From the NCBI RefSeq assembly GCF_023094245.1, contig NZ_JALMEW010000001.1, positions 307,039-371,038 of the forward strand: a stretch of 64,000 nucleotides of DNA. Reading direction: 5' to 3'. Source of the DNA: Halomonas getboli (lineage in GTDB: Bacteria; Pseudomonadota; Gammaproteobacteria; Pseudomonadales; Halomonadaceae). Position 1 is the stretch's first letter, and each line of letters opens with the position of its first letter. Shown here in pieces: positions 1-10,674 of this stretch. Position numbers and translations under genes: made by a program. Under the pieces are notes generated by a model. It ran no database searches. It saw only the letters and a program-made list of their open reading frames with translations, and was not told where the DNA came from.

Positions 1-45
1 CACCGCCGTCGGGCCCGCCAGCGCCTGGAGTTCCAGCTGAGATGA
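1..45 (+). CDS. 3' end of an upstream gene, possibly TonB-like (partial)
   Basis: An open frame enters from the window edge and ends at TGA 43-45, reading HRRRARQRLEFQLR. The stop overlaps the next start codon as ATGA, the coupling seen at many junctions in this window. The short C-terminus resembles the last strand of TonB-type energy transducers. ExbB-ExbD-TonB genes are often followed by a TPR protein, which would fit the next gene. Fourteen residues are too few for identification; another frame also closes at 38-40. Confidence 0.3.
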   Translation, partial: HRRRARQRLEFQLR

Positions 46-1178
46 CGACCATGACGCCGACTCGCCTGCTGTGCCTGTCCGCCTGGCTGCTCGTGGCATC
101 GCCCGCGCTGGCGGCGCCGACCCTGTCCGGTGCGCGCATCGACGACCTGCGCGGGCTCGAGCGCCGCCTCGGGCAGTCGGAATTCTCCGCCGTGCGCGAA
201 CGCGCCCTGGGCCAGGCCGAGCGCCTGGCCGGCGGCAATGCCTCGGATCGCTGGGCCCGGGCCCTCTACCTTCAGCTCGCCGCCAGCGCCGAGGCGCGGC
301 TCGACGATCCGCTCGCGGCCGCCGGGCATCTGGCCGAGGCGCGCGGCATCCGCGGCGTCGAGGGTGTTCAGATGGATCGCTGGCTGCGTCAGGAGGCCGG
401 GCTTCGCCTGCGTGGCGGCCAGCCCGAGCGGGCGAGGGCGCTGCTCGGCGACTGGTTCCAGCGTCACGGCGGCTCGGCGGATGACCGCTGGCTGATGGCC
501 CGACTGCTGGCCGATTCCGGCGAATGGAGCCCGGCGGCGCGCTGGGTGAATCGCGCCTTGGCGGCCGATGATGATCCCTCCGAGGCCCACGCCGAGCTGG
601 CCGCCACCGTGCTGCAGCGGGCCGGCGACGATAGCGGCGCGCTGGCGCTGATCGAGCGGCGACTCGAGGAAGCGGATGGTGACGCCGAGACCTGGCGGCG
701 CGCGGCGGCGCTGGCCCAGCGCCTGGGCGATCCGGGGCGGGCGGCGGCGATCTGGGAGGCCGGCTGGCGCCGCGGCGTGCTGTCCGGCGCCGAAGATCTG
801 CAGCAGCGCATCCGTCTGCACCTGGCCGGCGGCACGCCGGCCCGGGCCGCCGAGCTGCTGGTCAAGGCCCTCGAGGCGCAGGTACTGCCCGACGATCTCG
901 ACCATCGACGCCTGCTGGCGCAAGCCTGGCAGGCCGCACGGGCTCACGACCGGGCGCTTTCCGCCTGGCGCGACGTCGCCGAGCGCAGCGGGGCCGGTGA
1001 CGACTGGCTGCGGCTGGGCCAGCTGGCGGTTGGCTGGGGCGAGTGGGACGTTGCCGGCGAGGCGCTGGCGAAGGCACGCGATCTGGGCGAGTCCGAGGCG
1101 GAAGAGTGGCTGTCGAGCCTGCCGGGGCAGGCGTCTGTAGAAAGCGGGGATAGCGAGAAGGGTGGCCCCACCGGCTAG
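42..1178 (+). CDS. Exported TPR-like repeat protein
   Basis: A 378-residue protein beginning with a typical signal peptide (basic MTPTR, hydrophobic LLCLSAWLLVASPALA, likely cleavage after ALA near residue 24), so it should act in the periplasm. The rest is Ala/Leu/Arg-rich helical repeats of about 34 residues typical of tetratricopeptide domains, for example around GQPERARALLGDWF and GDDSGALALIERRLEEA. No catalytic motif is visible. The start overlaps the preceding stop; ATG 51 is an alternative. A GGAG lies at 27-30. Its partner is unknown. A role beside a TonB/ExbBD system is suggested only by the weak upstream hint. Confidence 0.75.
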   Translation: MTTMTPTRLLCLSAWLLVASPALAAPTLSGARIDDLRGLERRLGQSEFSAVRERALGQAERLAGGNASDRWARALYLQLAASAEARLDDPLAAAGHLAEARGIRGVEGVQMDRWLRQEAGLRLRGGQPERARALLGDWFQRHGGSADDRWLMARLLADSGEWSPAARWVNRALAADDDPSEAHAELAATVLQRAGDDSGALALIERRLEEADGDAETWRRAAALAQRLGDPGRAAAIWEAGWRRGVLSGAEDLQQRIRLHLAGGTPARAAELLVKALEAQVLPDDLDHRRLLAQAWQAARAHDRALSAWRDVAERSGAGDDWLRLGQLAVGWGEWDVAGEALAKARDLGESEAEEWLSSLPGQASVESGDSEKGGPTG

Positions 1179-1201
1179 TCGGCGGGGCGTTCGCGAGATG
1201 A

Positions 1202-2032
1202 TTACGCCTCGAATTCGGTCCACACGGGGGCGTGGTCGGACGGCTTCTCCATGCCGCGCAGCTCGTAGTCGATGCCGGCGTCGCGGACCTGGCCGGCCAG
1301 CGGCTCGGTCACCAGGATGTAGTCGATGCGCAGGCCGCGCTTCGGGTCGCGGTCGAAGCCCTTGGAGCGGTAGTCGAACCAGCTGAAGCGATCCATCACG
1401 TCCGGATGGCAGAGCCGGTAGCTGTCGGTCAGGCCCCAGGCCTTGATACGCTCGAGCCACTCGCGCTCCACCGGCTGGAAGCTGGTCTTGCCCTCGCGCA
1501 GCCAGCGCTTGCGGTTGGGCTCGCCGATGCCGATGTCGATGTCCTCGGGCGAGATGTTGAAGTCGCCCATGATCGCCAGTCGCTCGTCCGGGGCGTGGTG
1601 CTCGTCGAGCAGTCGCGACAGCTGGGCATAGAACGCGCGCTTGTGCGGGAACTTCACCGGGTGGTCGACGCTCTCTCCCTGGGGAAAGTAGCCGTTCCAC
1701 ACCGTCAGCGGTTCGCCGCCGTCGATGCGCAGCCGCGCGCCGATCAGCCGGCGCTGGGCGTCCTCGCCGTCGTCCGGGAAGCCACGGTGGATCGCCTCCG
1801 GACCGTCCGGGCACTGCTCGTTGCAGATCATCAGCGCCACGCCGTAGTGGCCCTTCTGGCCGTGGAAGTGGACGCTGTAGCCCAGCGCTTCGACGGCCTC
1901 GACCGGAAACTCGCTGTCCTGGACCTTGGTCTCCTGCAGGCCGATCACCGCCGGACGATGTGCGGTGACCAGGGCCTCCAGCTGATGCAGGCGGGCGCGG
2001 ATCCCGTTGATGTTGAATGACACCAGGCGCAT
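1202..2032 (-). CDS. xthA: Exodeoxyribonuclease III
   Basis: Class II AP endonuclease and 3'-5' exonuclease of base-excision repair, 276 residues (E. coli about 268). The EEP-fold signatures are in order: Asn in [13 protein letters not shown], catalytic Glu in [14 protein letters not shown], and the terminal PSDHAPVW carrying the Asp-His pair. It starts 3 bp after the stop of the small basic gene at 2036-2272, with AAGGA ahead of the ATG, so the two are co-transcribed. It is convergent with the TPR-like gene. Confidence 0.96.
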   Translation of the reverse strand: MRLVSFNINGIRARLHQLEALVTAHRPAVIGLQETKVQDSEFPVEAVEALGYSVHFHGQKGHYGVALMICNEQCPDGPEAIHRGFPDDGEDAQRRLIGARLRIDGGEPLTVWNGYFPQGESVDHPVKFPHKRAFYAQLSRLLDEHHAPDERLAIMGDFNISPEDIDIGIGEPNRKRWLREGKTSFQPVEREWLERIKAWGLTDSYRLCHPDVMDRFSWFDYRSKGFDRDPKRGLRIDYILVTEPLAGQVRDAGIDYELRGMEKPSDHAPVWTEFEA

Positions 2033-2035
2033 CGG

Positions 2036-2272
2036 TCAGTCGTCCTTGTGCTCGGGCTTGTCGGGATGGATGGCGATCTGCTGGCCGCTTTCCTGGCGCG
2101 CCAGCTTGCGCTCCGCCTGCTGCTTGCGCTGCTGGCGCTTCTTCTCGGTGTAGCGCCGCGACGAGGTCACCTCGTCGGGGTTCTCGTGGCGCCACTTCTT
2201 GTAGTCCTTGCGTCGACCGGTGCGGATGGTCACCTTGTCGGCGATGGAACGGCTCTTCTTCCTGCGTGTCAT
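2036..2272 (-). CDS. Small highly basic conserved-looking protein
   Basis: A 78-residue, Lys/Arg/Gln-rich soluble protein starting MTRRKKSRSIADKV, with a charged helical middle (RRYTEKKRQQRKQQAERK) and an acidic end. No signal peptide or membrane segment. A GGAG lies 5-10 nt before the ATG and a -10-like TAGAAT precedes it. It sits directly upstream of xthA with a 3 bp gap. Composition suggests nucleic-acid or ribosome binding, but the family is not recognised and no function is claimed. Confidence 0.7.
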   Translation of the reverse strand: MTRRKKSRSIADKVTIRTGRRKDYKKWRHENPDEVTSSRRYTEKKRQQRKQQAERKLARQESGQQIAIHPDKPEHKDD

Positions 2273-2299
2273 GACACGGCTCCTCTTTCGATGGGCGCC

Positions 2300-2305
2300 A
2301 TTCTA
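2300..2305 (-). promoter_or_regulatory. Probable -10 element of the small gene-xthA operon
   Basis: Reads TAGAAT on the minus strand, 28 bp from the ATG at 2272. The -35 region is poor. It is divergent from the rhlB promoter in the same 140 bp gap. Confidence 0.35.
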
Positions 2306-2355
2306 GCAGCCGGACGCTTCCCTTCGACAGCAGACGCGCCCTCGGCGCCCGAGAC

Positions 2356-2364
2356 TGGTACAAT
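2356..2364 (+). promoter_or_regulatory. Extended -10 promoter of rhlB
   Basis: TGGTACAAT is an extended -10 (TGn plus TACAAT) with no good -35. The same TACAATG(C/G) core recurs before lepA, proS, the ABC1 kinase gene and the XRE regulator in this window. Confidence 0.45.
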
Positions 2365-2412
2365 GCGCGTTTGCGTCACGCATCCCTCATCGATGCACCT
2401 CCATCCACGAAC

Positions 2413-3714
2413 ATGGACGAGACAGCACAGCCTATGAGCGAGTCGGAACAGACCACAGCACCGGCCCAGACCGAGAACCGCAAGCCCAAGCGTCGCCGCC
2501 GCAAGCCGCGTCGCCGCCAGTCGAACTGGGATCTGCGCCAGTTCCAGGTCCCCGCCGTGGCGGGCAAGTGGCGCTTCCACGATTTCGACCTGCCGCTGCC
2601 GCTGATGCGTGCCATCCATGCTCAGGGCTTCGAGTACTGCACGCCGATCCAGGCCGAGGCGCTGACCCACACGCTGCTCGGCGGCGATGTGGTCGGCAAG
2701 GCGCAGACAGGCACCGGCAAGACCGCGGCCTTCCTGATCTCGATCCTTGCCTACTTCCTCGAGGAAGAAGCGCCGGACGGGCAGAAGCCCGGTGCACCGC
2801 GGGCGCTGATCGTGGCCCCGACCCGCGAGCTGGCGCTGCAGATCGAGAAGGACGCCAAGGCCCTGGCGCGCTTCACCAAGCTGAACGTGGCCAGCGTGGT
2901 CGGCGGCATGGACTACCAGAAGCAGCTCGAGGGCCTCGGCCAGCAGCTCGACATCCTGGTGGCCACCCCGGGCCGGCTGCTGGACTTCCACCAGAAGCGC
3001 GACGTCGATCTGACCCAGGTCGAGGTGCTGGTGCTCGACGAGGCGGATCGCATGCTCTCCATGGGCTTCATCCCGGACGTCAAGCGCATCATCCGCCACA
3101 CGCCCAAGCCCGAGGAGCGCCAGACCTTCCTGTTCTCGGCGACCTTCACCGAGGACATCCTCAACCTGGCCAGCCAGTGGACCCGCGATGCGGCCCACGT
3201 GGATATCGAGGTCACCGTCGACAACGCGGCCAACATCGAGCAGCGCGTCTACCTCGTCAGTGACGAGGACAAGGCGAAGCTGCTGGTCAAGCTGTTGCAG
3301 CAGGAGAGCTTCGACCGGGTGATGGTGTTCGGCAACCGCCGCGACCTGGTGCGCAAGCTCGACGGACTGCTCAAGGACGCCGGCATCAACGCCGCCATGA
3401 TCTCCGGCGACGTGCCCCAGAACCAGCGCATCAGCACCCTCGAGCAGTTCCGCGAGGGCGAGATCCAGGTGCTGGTGGCCACCGACGTGGCCGGTCGCGG
3501 CATCCACATCGAGGATGTCAGCCACGTCATCAACTACACCCTGCCCGAGGATCCGGAGGACTACGTCCACCGCATCGGCCGCACCGGTCGCGCCGGCGCC
3601 AAGGGGGTGTCGATCAGCTTCGTGGGCGAGGAAGACGCCTTCTCGCTGCCGGAGATCGAGCGCTTCATCAACGACAAGCTGCCCTGCGAGCATCCGCCGG
3701 AAGGGCTGCTGTAA
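2413..3714 (+). CDS. rhlB: ATP-dependent RNA helicase RhlB (DEAD box)
   Basis: DEAD-box RNA helicase, in E. coli a degradosome component that unwinds mRNA for RNase E. After a basic N-terminal tail ([12 protein letters not shown]) all motifs are present: [45 protein letters not shown] and [10 protein letters not shown]. The stretch [14 protein letters not shown] and the ending [11 protein letters not shown] are characteristic of RhlB. The frame is open from TTG 2371, but that lies at the expected transcription start. ATG 2413 or 2434 is more likely, and neither has a clear ribosome-binding site. About 433 residues from 2413. Confidence 0.93.
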   Translation: MDETAQPMSESEQTTAPAQTENRKPKRRRRKPRRRQSNWDLRQFQVPAVAGKWRFHDFDLPLPLMRAIHAQGFEYCTPIQAEALTHTLLGGDVVGKAQTGTGKTAAFLISILAYFLEEEAPDGQKPGAPRALIVAPTRELALQIEKDAKALARFTKLNVASVVGGMDYQKQLEGLGQQLDILVATPGRLLDFHQKRDVDLTQVEVLVLDEADRMLSMGFIPDVKRIIRHTPKPEERQTFLFSATFTEDILNLASQWTRDAAHVDIEVTVDNAANIEQRVYLVSDEDKAKLLVKLLQQESFDRVMVFGNRRDLVRKLDGLLKDAGINAAMISGDVPQNQRISTLEQFREGEIQVLVATDVAGRGIHIEDVSHVINYTLPEDPEDYVHRIGRTGRAGAKGVSISFVGEEDAFSLPEIERFINDKLPCEHPPEGLL

Positions 3715-3754
3715 AGCTGGAAGAGCGGCGTTGCGCGCCTGGAAGCTCGCTGGC

Positions 3755-3869
3755 GCGGCTTCGCCGCTTGAAGTAACGACACAACGGTCGGCTTTCCCTG
3801 GCGAGCGGCGCCGGGGGCAGGGTGAAGCGAGGCTCTTTTGTCAGGACGACAAAAGGAGCGTCCAGGGAA
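3755..3869. other. Nested inverted repeats in the rhlB-dinG gap
   Basis: Three inverted repeats occupy the 218 bp gap: GCGGC-TTC-GCCGC (3755-3767); TTCCCTGG (3794-3801) with CCAGGGAA (3862-3869); and inside it CTTTTGTC-aggac-GACAAAAG (3835-3855). No U-run follows, so a classical terminator is not evident. They may be an RNA leader of dinG or a processing site. Confidence 0.45.
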
Positions 3870-3932
3870 GGATTCACCGCGTCCTCGCGACACCCTGCCG
3901 CCGGAACAGCCGCGTTTCTCTATGGACGCATC

Positions 3933-6068
<2,136 letters not shown>

Positions 6069-6108
6069 CGGGACGTCTTCGCTCGCCGGCTTTTACACTC
6101 TTGTGAGA

Positions 6109-6699
6109 TCACCCTTCCTCGGCGAGCAGCCGCTCGAGGTCGTGTCGCACGGCCTCGGGGGCGTCGCCGTCGCGGATCAATAGCCGCGCCTCGCCGTCGC
6201 GGTCGAAGACGAATACGCCGCTCGGGTGCGAGACCGCATAGCCGCCGGCGGCGTCCTTCTCGCCATAGCCGTAGGTCACCCGATAGCGCCTGGTGAGGGC
6301 GCCGAGCTGCGCCGGGCGGCCGGTCAGACCGACGACGGCCGGTCCGAAGGCCTCGGTGTAGGCCGAAAGCCGCTCGGGATCGTCGCGTTCCGGATCGACC
6401 GAGACGAACAGCACCCGGACGTCATCCCGGCGCTCGGCGGGGAACTCCCGCACCTGGCCGGCGAGCCGAGCCAGGGTCACGGGGCAGACGTCGGGGCAGT
6501 GGGTATAGCCGAAGAACAGCAGGGTCACCTCGCCGCGATATCGATCGGCCTCGACCGTCTCGCCGCGCTCGTCGGTCAGCGTGAAGGCCAGCGGCGGCAT
6601 CAGCGAGGCGATGTCCTTGGTCCGCCAGTCCGGTTCACCGCAGCCGGCCAGGGCCAGCAGGGTGCTCAGCACGAGCGACGTCAGCGGGGCAGGGCGCAT
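6109..6699 (-). CDS. SCO1/SenC copper chaperone lipoprotein
   Basis: Thioredoxin-fold copper chaperone for the CuA site of cytochrome c oxidase, 196 residues. The signal peptide ends in the lipobox LALAGC (Cys20), so it is membrane-anchored in the periplasm. The copper ligands are CPDVC (Cys68 and Cys72) and the conserved His in VSHPSG. The start at 6699 is set by a strong GGAGGAG before the ATG; the upstream extension has no signal peptide. It follows ctaG by 19 bp, in one operon for oxidase assembly. No cox structural genes are in the window. Confidence 0.92.
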   Translation of the reverse strand: MRPAPLTSLVLSTLLALAGCGEPDWRTKDIASLMPPLAFTLTDERGETVEADRYRGEVTLLFFGYTHCPDVCPVTLARLAGQVREFPAERRDDVRVLFVSVDPERDDPERLSAYTEAFGPAVVGLTGRPAQLGALTRRYRVTYGYGEKDAAGGYAVSHPSGVFVFDRDGEARLLIRDGDAPEAVRHDLERLLAEEG

Positions 6700-6718
6700 G
6701 GTGTCTCCTCCGGGCGAG

Positions 6719-7573
6719 CTAGGGCCTGGCCGGCGATGACCAGCGCCGGCGTCCATCGGTGTCGTCGCGCCGCAGCTGGCGCAGCACGATCAGGGTGCCG
6801 ATCACGCTCATCATGGTGGCCGGAATCCAGGTGATCAGTCCGCCGATCTGCTGGTCGGCCAGCGGCGCCAGCGGCCAGGCGCGGCCGCACACCTCGTAGA
6901 CATCGAACAGCACCTCGGGGCTGAAGGTCAGGTAGGCGCCGAGCAGGATCTGCGGCGGAATCACCGTCAGCAGCAGCAGGATGCGCTTCCCGGGGCCGAG
7001 CCGGCCGTGGGGCGTCAGCACCAGCCACCAGAACAGCAGGCCGTCGATCAGCATGCTCCAGTTCATCAGCTGGTAGAGGCGGCGGCTGAGCATGGCGTCG
7101 AAGTGCACCGACGGGATCAGCCAGAAAGCGATCAGGCCGACGAACAGCAGCGGCGCGACGAGCGGATGCTGCAGCAGGTCGAGCAGCGGCCGGGCGAGGC
7201 GATGCGCCGACGAGGCCCAGCCCGGCAGTCCGGCGGCCAGCATCCGAAGCGGCGCGGCCAGCACCAGCAGGAAAGGCGCCGCGTGGTGCAGCACCAGGTG
7301 CTGAGCCCGATGGGGGAAGAACATGTACTGGGCCAGATAGTCGTAGCGAGTCTGGCTCACGACGTAGATCAGCGTCAGGCCGAGCAGGAAGACCGCGGGC
7401 CTCAGCCAGCCCAGCGGCGGGGCGCTCGGATCAAGCCGAGGCAGACGACGTGCACCGCGCCAGTAGAGGCCGACCGCCGCCAGGCAGGCGAGCCCCCACA
7501 GTGGCTCGAACTCCCAGGGGGCGAGCCAGTGCAGCGCGGTCGCGAGGATCGAAGGTTCCGTCGACTCGGGCAT
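6719..7573 (-). CDS. ctaG: CtaG-type cytochrome c oxidase assembly protein
   Basis: A polytopic membrane protein of about 284 residues with roughly seven hydrophobic segments. It has the conserved histidines of the caa3-type CtaG family, for example FFPHRAQHLVLHHAAPF. Family members support copper insertion into or assembly of cytochrome oxidase. The start is ATG 7573 with AGAGGAG upstream, giving MPESTEPS; the longer frame to 7636 adds a non-membrane Arg-rich stretch. Genes for ctaG and SCO are adjacent, supporting a shared role. This is the CtaG_2/caa3 type, not the mitochondrial Cox11 type. Confidence 0.88.
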   Translation of the reverse strand: MPESTEPSILATALHWLAPWEFEPLWGLACLAAVGLYWRGARRLPRLDPSAPPLGWLRPAVFLLGLTLIYVVSQTRYDYLAQYMFFPHRAQHLVLHHAAPFLLVLAAPLRMLAAGLPGWASSAHRLARPLLDLLQHPLVAPLLFVGLIAFWLIPSVHFDAMLSRRLYQLMNWSMLIDGLLFWWLVLTPHGRLGPGKRILLLLTVIPPQILLGAYLTFSPEVLFDVYEVCGRAWPLAPLADQQIGGLITWIPATMMSVIGTLIVLRQLRRDDTDGRRRWSSPARP

Positions 7574-7665
7574 CCGGGCTCCTCTGGCGGGCGGCGCCTT
7601 TCGCCTCAAGCTAGCCGAGCCGCATCCAGGCGGCAAACGGATCGCTCCACGCTGGCTGCTGACGC

Positions 7666-7694
7666 TTGAAACCCTCGCCGCCGTTGGTCACTAT
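7666..7694 (+). promoter_or_regulatory. Probable sigma-70 promoter of the Nmad3 gene
   Basis: TTGAAA (7666-7671), a 17 bp spacer, then CACTAT (7689-7694), about 38 bp before the start codon. The -35 is 5/6 to consensus and the -10 weak. Confidence 0.35.
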
Positions 7695-7732
7695 CCCGCG
7701 CTCGACGATCGCGCCCACCGACCGGAGACCCG

Positions 7733-8596
7733 ATGAAACTGATCCTGAGCCGCAAGGGCTTCGATACCTCCGCCGGCGGCGTGCCCAATCCGATCCTCCC
7801 CGATGGGCGTCTGCTGGCGCTGCCGATTCCCGATGCGCGCTCGGTGATTCCCTACCGGGCGATCACCCAGCAGGGCGAGCCGCTGGGGCCGCTGGTCGCC
7901 GATCTGACCCGGGGGCGGGTCTCGCCGGATGCCGGCGCCCACCTGGATCCCGATCTGGTGCCCGATCAGCACCCGCGTCCGGTGGGCTGGCGGCCGCTGT
8001 TCGGCCAGCGGGGCGCGGCCCAGAGTCATCTGCGCAATCAGGGCGTGGGATCTGGCGATCTGTTCCTGTTCTTTGGCCTGTTTCGCGACATCGAGCGCGT
8101 CGACGGTGGATGGCGCTTCGTGCCCGAGGCGCGGCCGCGTCATGTGCTGTGGGGCTGGCTGCAGGTGGGCGAGGCGCTGACGCTGGGCGATCAGCTGCCG
8201 GCGGGCCTCGAGTGGGCGCGCGAGCATCCGCACTGCCAGCGGCTGGGCGAGGCGCGCAATGCGCTCTATATCGCGCGTCATTCTCTGGCGCTGCCCGGCG
8301 GCGAAGGCGGCGGACTGCCGGGGGCGGGAATCTTCCCGTACGAGACGACCCGGCAGCGGCTGACCGCGCCGGACGCCGAGACGATATCGCAGTGGCGCCT
8401 GCCGGGCTGGTGGCACCCCGGCGAGGGGCGGGCGCCGCTTTCCTATCATGCCGATCCCGGGCGCTGGGCGCGGCGCGGCGACGAGGTCGCGCTGCAGGCC
8501 GTGGCCCGGGGGCAGGAGTTCGTGCTGGACGCCGATCAGTATCCCGAGACGATGCCCTGGGCGCGGTCGCTGATCGCCGCGTGCGGCGCGGTGTAG
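7733..8596 (+). CDS. Nmad3-family protein (putative nucleotide modification associated)
   Basis: A 287-residue soluble protein starting MKLILSRKGFDTSAGGVPNP, then ILPDGRLLALPIPD. This N-terminus matches my memory of the Nmad3 family, predicted from comparative genomics to be linked to nucleotide or base modification but without a demonstrated activity. Other notable segments are GDLFLFFGLFR, RPRHVLWGWLQVGE and ARNALYIARHSLALPG. A GGAG sits 7 nt before the ATG. It is a single gene, divergent from ctaG-sco and convergent with the DAHP synthase gene. No phage genes, methylase or restriction gene is adjacent. Family assignment fairly sure, function unknown. Confidence 0.75.
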   Translation: MKLILSRKGFDTSAGGVPNPILPDGRLLALPIPDARSVIPYRAITQQGEPLGPLVADLTRGRVSPDAGAHLDPDLVPDQHPRPVGWRPLFGQRGAAQSHLRNQGVGSGDLFLFFGLFRDIERVDGGWRFVPEARPRHVLWGWLQVGEALTLGDQLPAGLEWAREHPHCQRLGEARNALYIARHSLALPGGEGGGLPGAGIFPYETTRQRLTAPDAETISQWRLPGWWHPGEGRAPLSYHADPGRWARRGDEVALQAVARGQEFVLDADQYPETMPWARSLIAACGAV

Positions 8597-8620
8597 CGGG
8601 GCGAGGGCAAAAGAGGGAGC

Positions 8621-8659
8621 GAAAACGACGAGGGCCCGCCTAGTGGCGGGCCCTCGTCG
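8621..8659 (-). terminator. Rho-independent terminator of the DAHP synthase gene
   Basis: A perfect 15 bp stem (8626-8640 with 8645-8659) and a TAGT loop. On the minus strand it is followed by TTTTC. It lies between two convergent genes and probably ends both transcripts. Confidence 0.85.
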
Positions 8660-8675
8660 CGTCAGGCGGGCGTGA

Positions 8676-9755
8676 TCAGGCGCCCGCGCGCCGCTTGGCC
8701 AGCGCGGGCGCCAGCTTGTCGTTCATGGTATGGAGTGCCTGCTCGGTGGCGTCCCAGTCGATGCAGGCATCGGTGATGGAGACGCCGTAGGCCAGCTGGC
8801 TCAGGTCCTCGGGGACCTTCTGGTTGCCCCAGCCGATGTTGGATTCGACCATCAGGCCGATGATCGAGCGGTTGCCCTCGAGGATCTGGTTGGTGACGTT
8901 CTCCAGCACCAGCGGCTGCAGGCTCGGGTCCTTGTTGGAGTTGGCGTGGGAGCAGTCGATCATGATGTTGGGGGCCACGCCGGCCTTCTGCAGCTCCTGC
9001 TCGGCCAGCGCCACGCTGACGCTGTCGTAGTTGGGCTTGCCGTTGCCCCCGCGCAGTACCACGTGGCCGTAGCGGTTGCCGCGGGTGCGGATGATCGCCA
9101 CCTTGCCGGCCTGGTCGATGCCCAGGAAGTTGTGCGGATGGGCGACCGACTGCAGGGCGTTGACCGCCACGTCGAGGCTGCCGTCGGTGCCGTTCTTGAA
9201 GCCGACCGGGCCGGACAGGCCGGAGGCCATCTCGCGGTGGGTCTGGGATTCGGTGGTGCGGGCGCCGATCGCCGACCAGCTGATGCAGTCCTGCAGGTAC
9301 TGGGGCGAGATCGGATCCAGCGCCTCGGTGGCCAGCGGCAGGCCCATCTCGGCCAGCTCGACCAGCAGTCGGCGGGCGATGTGCAGGCCTTCCTCGATCT
9401 CGAACGAGCCGTTGAGGTGCGGGTCGTTGATCAGGCCCTTCCAGCCGACGGTGGTGCGCGGCTTCTCGAAGTAGACGCGCATCACGATGTAGAGACTGTC
9501 CTTGACCTCGTCGGCGAGGCGACGCAGATGGCGGGCGTAGTCGAGGGCGGCATCGACGTCGTGGATCGAGCAGGGGCCGACGACCATCAGCAGGCGCGGA
9601 TCGCTGCCGTCGAGAATGTTCTGGATGACCTGGCGGCCCTCGATCACCGTGCGTTCGGCGTCGTCGGAGAGGGGGATCTCTCGCTTCAGCTCGGCCGGGG
9701 TGAGGAGGACGTCCTCGGCCAGGACGTTGAGGTTGTTGACCTGTTGCTCGGACAT
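8676..9755 (-). CDS. 3-deoxy-7-phosphoheptulonate synthase (class I DAHP synthase)
   Basis: First enzyme of the shikimate pathway, condensing phosphoenolpyruvate with erythrose 4-phosphate. 359 residues, the usual length. Class I motifs are present: VVGPCSIHD, MRVYFEKPRTTVGWKGLIND, IGARTTESQTHREMASGLS, GFKNGTDGS and MIDCSHANSNKD. The sequence is intermediate between AroF, AroG and AroH, so the feedback specificity (Tyr, Phe or Trp) cannot be assigned and no isozyme symbol is given. It stands alone, divergent from algU. Confidence 0.95.
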   Translation of the reverse strand: MSEQQVNNLNVLAEDVLLTPAELKREIPLSDDAERTVIEGRQVIQNILDGSDPRLLMVVGPCSIHDVDAALDYARHLRRLADEVKDSLYIVMRVYFEKPRTTVGWKGLINDPHLNGSFEIEEGLHIARRLLVELAEMGLPLATEALDPISPQYLQDCISWSAIGARTTESQTHREMASGLSGPVGFKNGTDGSLDVAVNALQSVAHPHNFLGIDQAGKVAIIRTRGNRYGHVVLRGGNGKPNYDSVSVALAEQELQKAGVAPNIMIDCSHANSNKDPSLQPLVLENVTNQILEGNRSIIGLMVESNIGWGNQKVPEDLSQLAYGVSITDACIDWDATEQALHTMNDKLAPALAKRRAGA

Positions 9756-10068
9756 GGAATTCTGCTACCTGTATCGTGTCAGCGCTGATGCGTTATAAAC
9801 CCCTACTATCGCCCGCGTGACAGGCAAATTCAATCGAAGACGGAACTCTGCGGGCGGGGCGGTTGTCACAGCGCCCGCATCGGCGGCGGGCGCTCGTGGC
9901 GGCGCTCAGGCTTGATGCCGAACGGCGAAACAGGAACACTTGGTCACCCGCCGAGATCGGCGCACGCTCACCCCAGGGTCTAGGTTGATACATATGGAAG
10001 CGACACCCGTTTCATCGCGACGTCCTCTCGAGGCATCGCGGCAAGCTCCCGCCACGGGGAGGCGTTGA
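9756..10068. other. 313 bp divergent regulatory gap between DAHP synthase and algU
   Basis: No gene is seen. On the minus strand TATAAC (9792-9797) is a plausible -10 for the DAHP synthase gene. On the plus strand GGAACA (9933-9938) resembles a sigma-E type -35, but the matching -10 is weak. GGGGAGG just before ATG 10069 is the algU ribosome-binding site. Confidence 0.4.
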
Positions 10069-10674
10069 ATGGGCAACCGGGAAACGGATCAGCAGCTCGT
10101 CGAACGCGCGCAGAAGGGAGATACCCGCGCCTTCGATCTGCTGGTCAAGAAGTACCAGCACAAGATCATCGGCCTGATCGGCCGCTACGTGCACGACCAC
10201 GCCGAAGTCCAGGACGTGGCCCAGGAAGCCTTCATCAAGGCCTATCGGGCGCTCAGCAAGTTTCGCGCCGAGAGCGCCTTCTATACCTGGATGTATCGCA
10301 TCGCCATCAACACCGCCAAGAACCATCTGGTGTCCAAGGGACGCCGCCCGCCGGGCAGCGATCTGGACATCGTCGATGCCGAGATGGTCGATCACAGCGG
10401 CCGGCTGGCCGACATCGAGACGCCGGAAGCCGCGATCGCCCGCGATGAGTTGCAGTCCGCCGTGTTCGAGGCCATCGAGGCGCTGCCCGACGATCTGCGT
10501 ACGGCGATCACGCTGCGCGAGCTCGACGGGCTGTCCTATGAAGACATCGCCAACATCATGGACTGCCCGGTGGGGACGGTGCGTTCGCGCATCTTCCGCG
10601 CCCGAGAGGCCGTGGATCAGCACATTCGGCCGCTGGTCGCCACGTCTCGCAACCAGGAGGCGGTCACCGAATGA
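10069..10674 (+). CDS. algU: RNA polymerase sigma factor AlgU/RpoE
   Basis: Extracytoplasmic-function sigma factor for envelope stress, 201 residues. Region 2 is visible in HAEVQDVAQEAFIKAYRAL and SAFYTWMYRIAINTAKNHL. Region 4 is visible in LPDDLRTAITLRELDGLSYE and VGTVRSRIFRAREA. A strong GGGGAGG ribosome-binding site precedes the ATG. It is followed by the anti-sigma factor mucA, mucB and mucD in the Pseudomonas order, so activity is probably set by regulated proteolysis of MucA. The usual autoregulatory promoter could only be guessed at. Confidence 0.96.
   Translation: MGNRETDQQLVERAQKGDTRAFDLLVKKYQHKIIGLIGRYVHDHAEVQDVAQEAFIKAYRALSKFRAESAFYTWMYRIAINTAKNHLVSKGRRPPGSDLDIVDAEMVDHSGRLADIETPEAAIARDELQSAVFEAIEALPDDLRTAITLRELDGLSYEDIANIMDCPVGTVRSRIFRAREAVDQHIRPLVATSRNQEAVTE

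Noticed and set aside
2371..2412. TTG start for rhlB
   Set aside because: Coincides with the inferred transcription start after TACAAT 2359-2364, leaving no room for a ribosome-binding site.
2269..3693. 474-codon minus-strand frame opposite rhlB
   Set aside because: Antisense of a complete DEAD-box gene.
9933..9960. Autoregulatory AlgU promoter (GGAACA)
   Set aside because: No convincing -10 at the proper distance.
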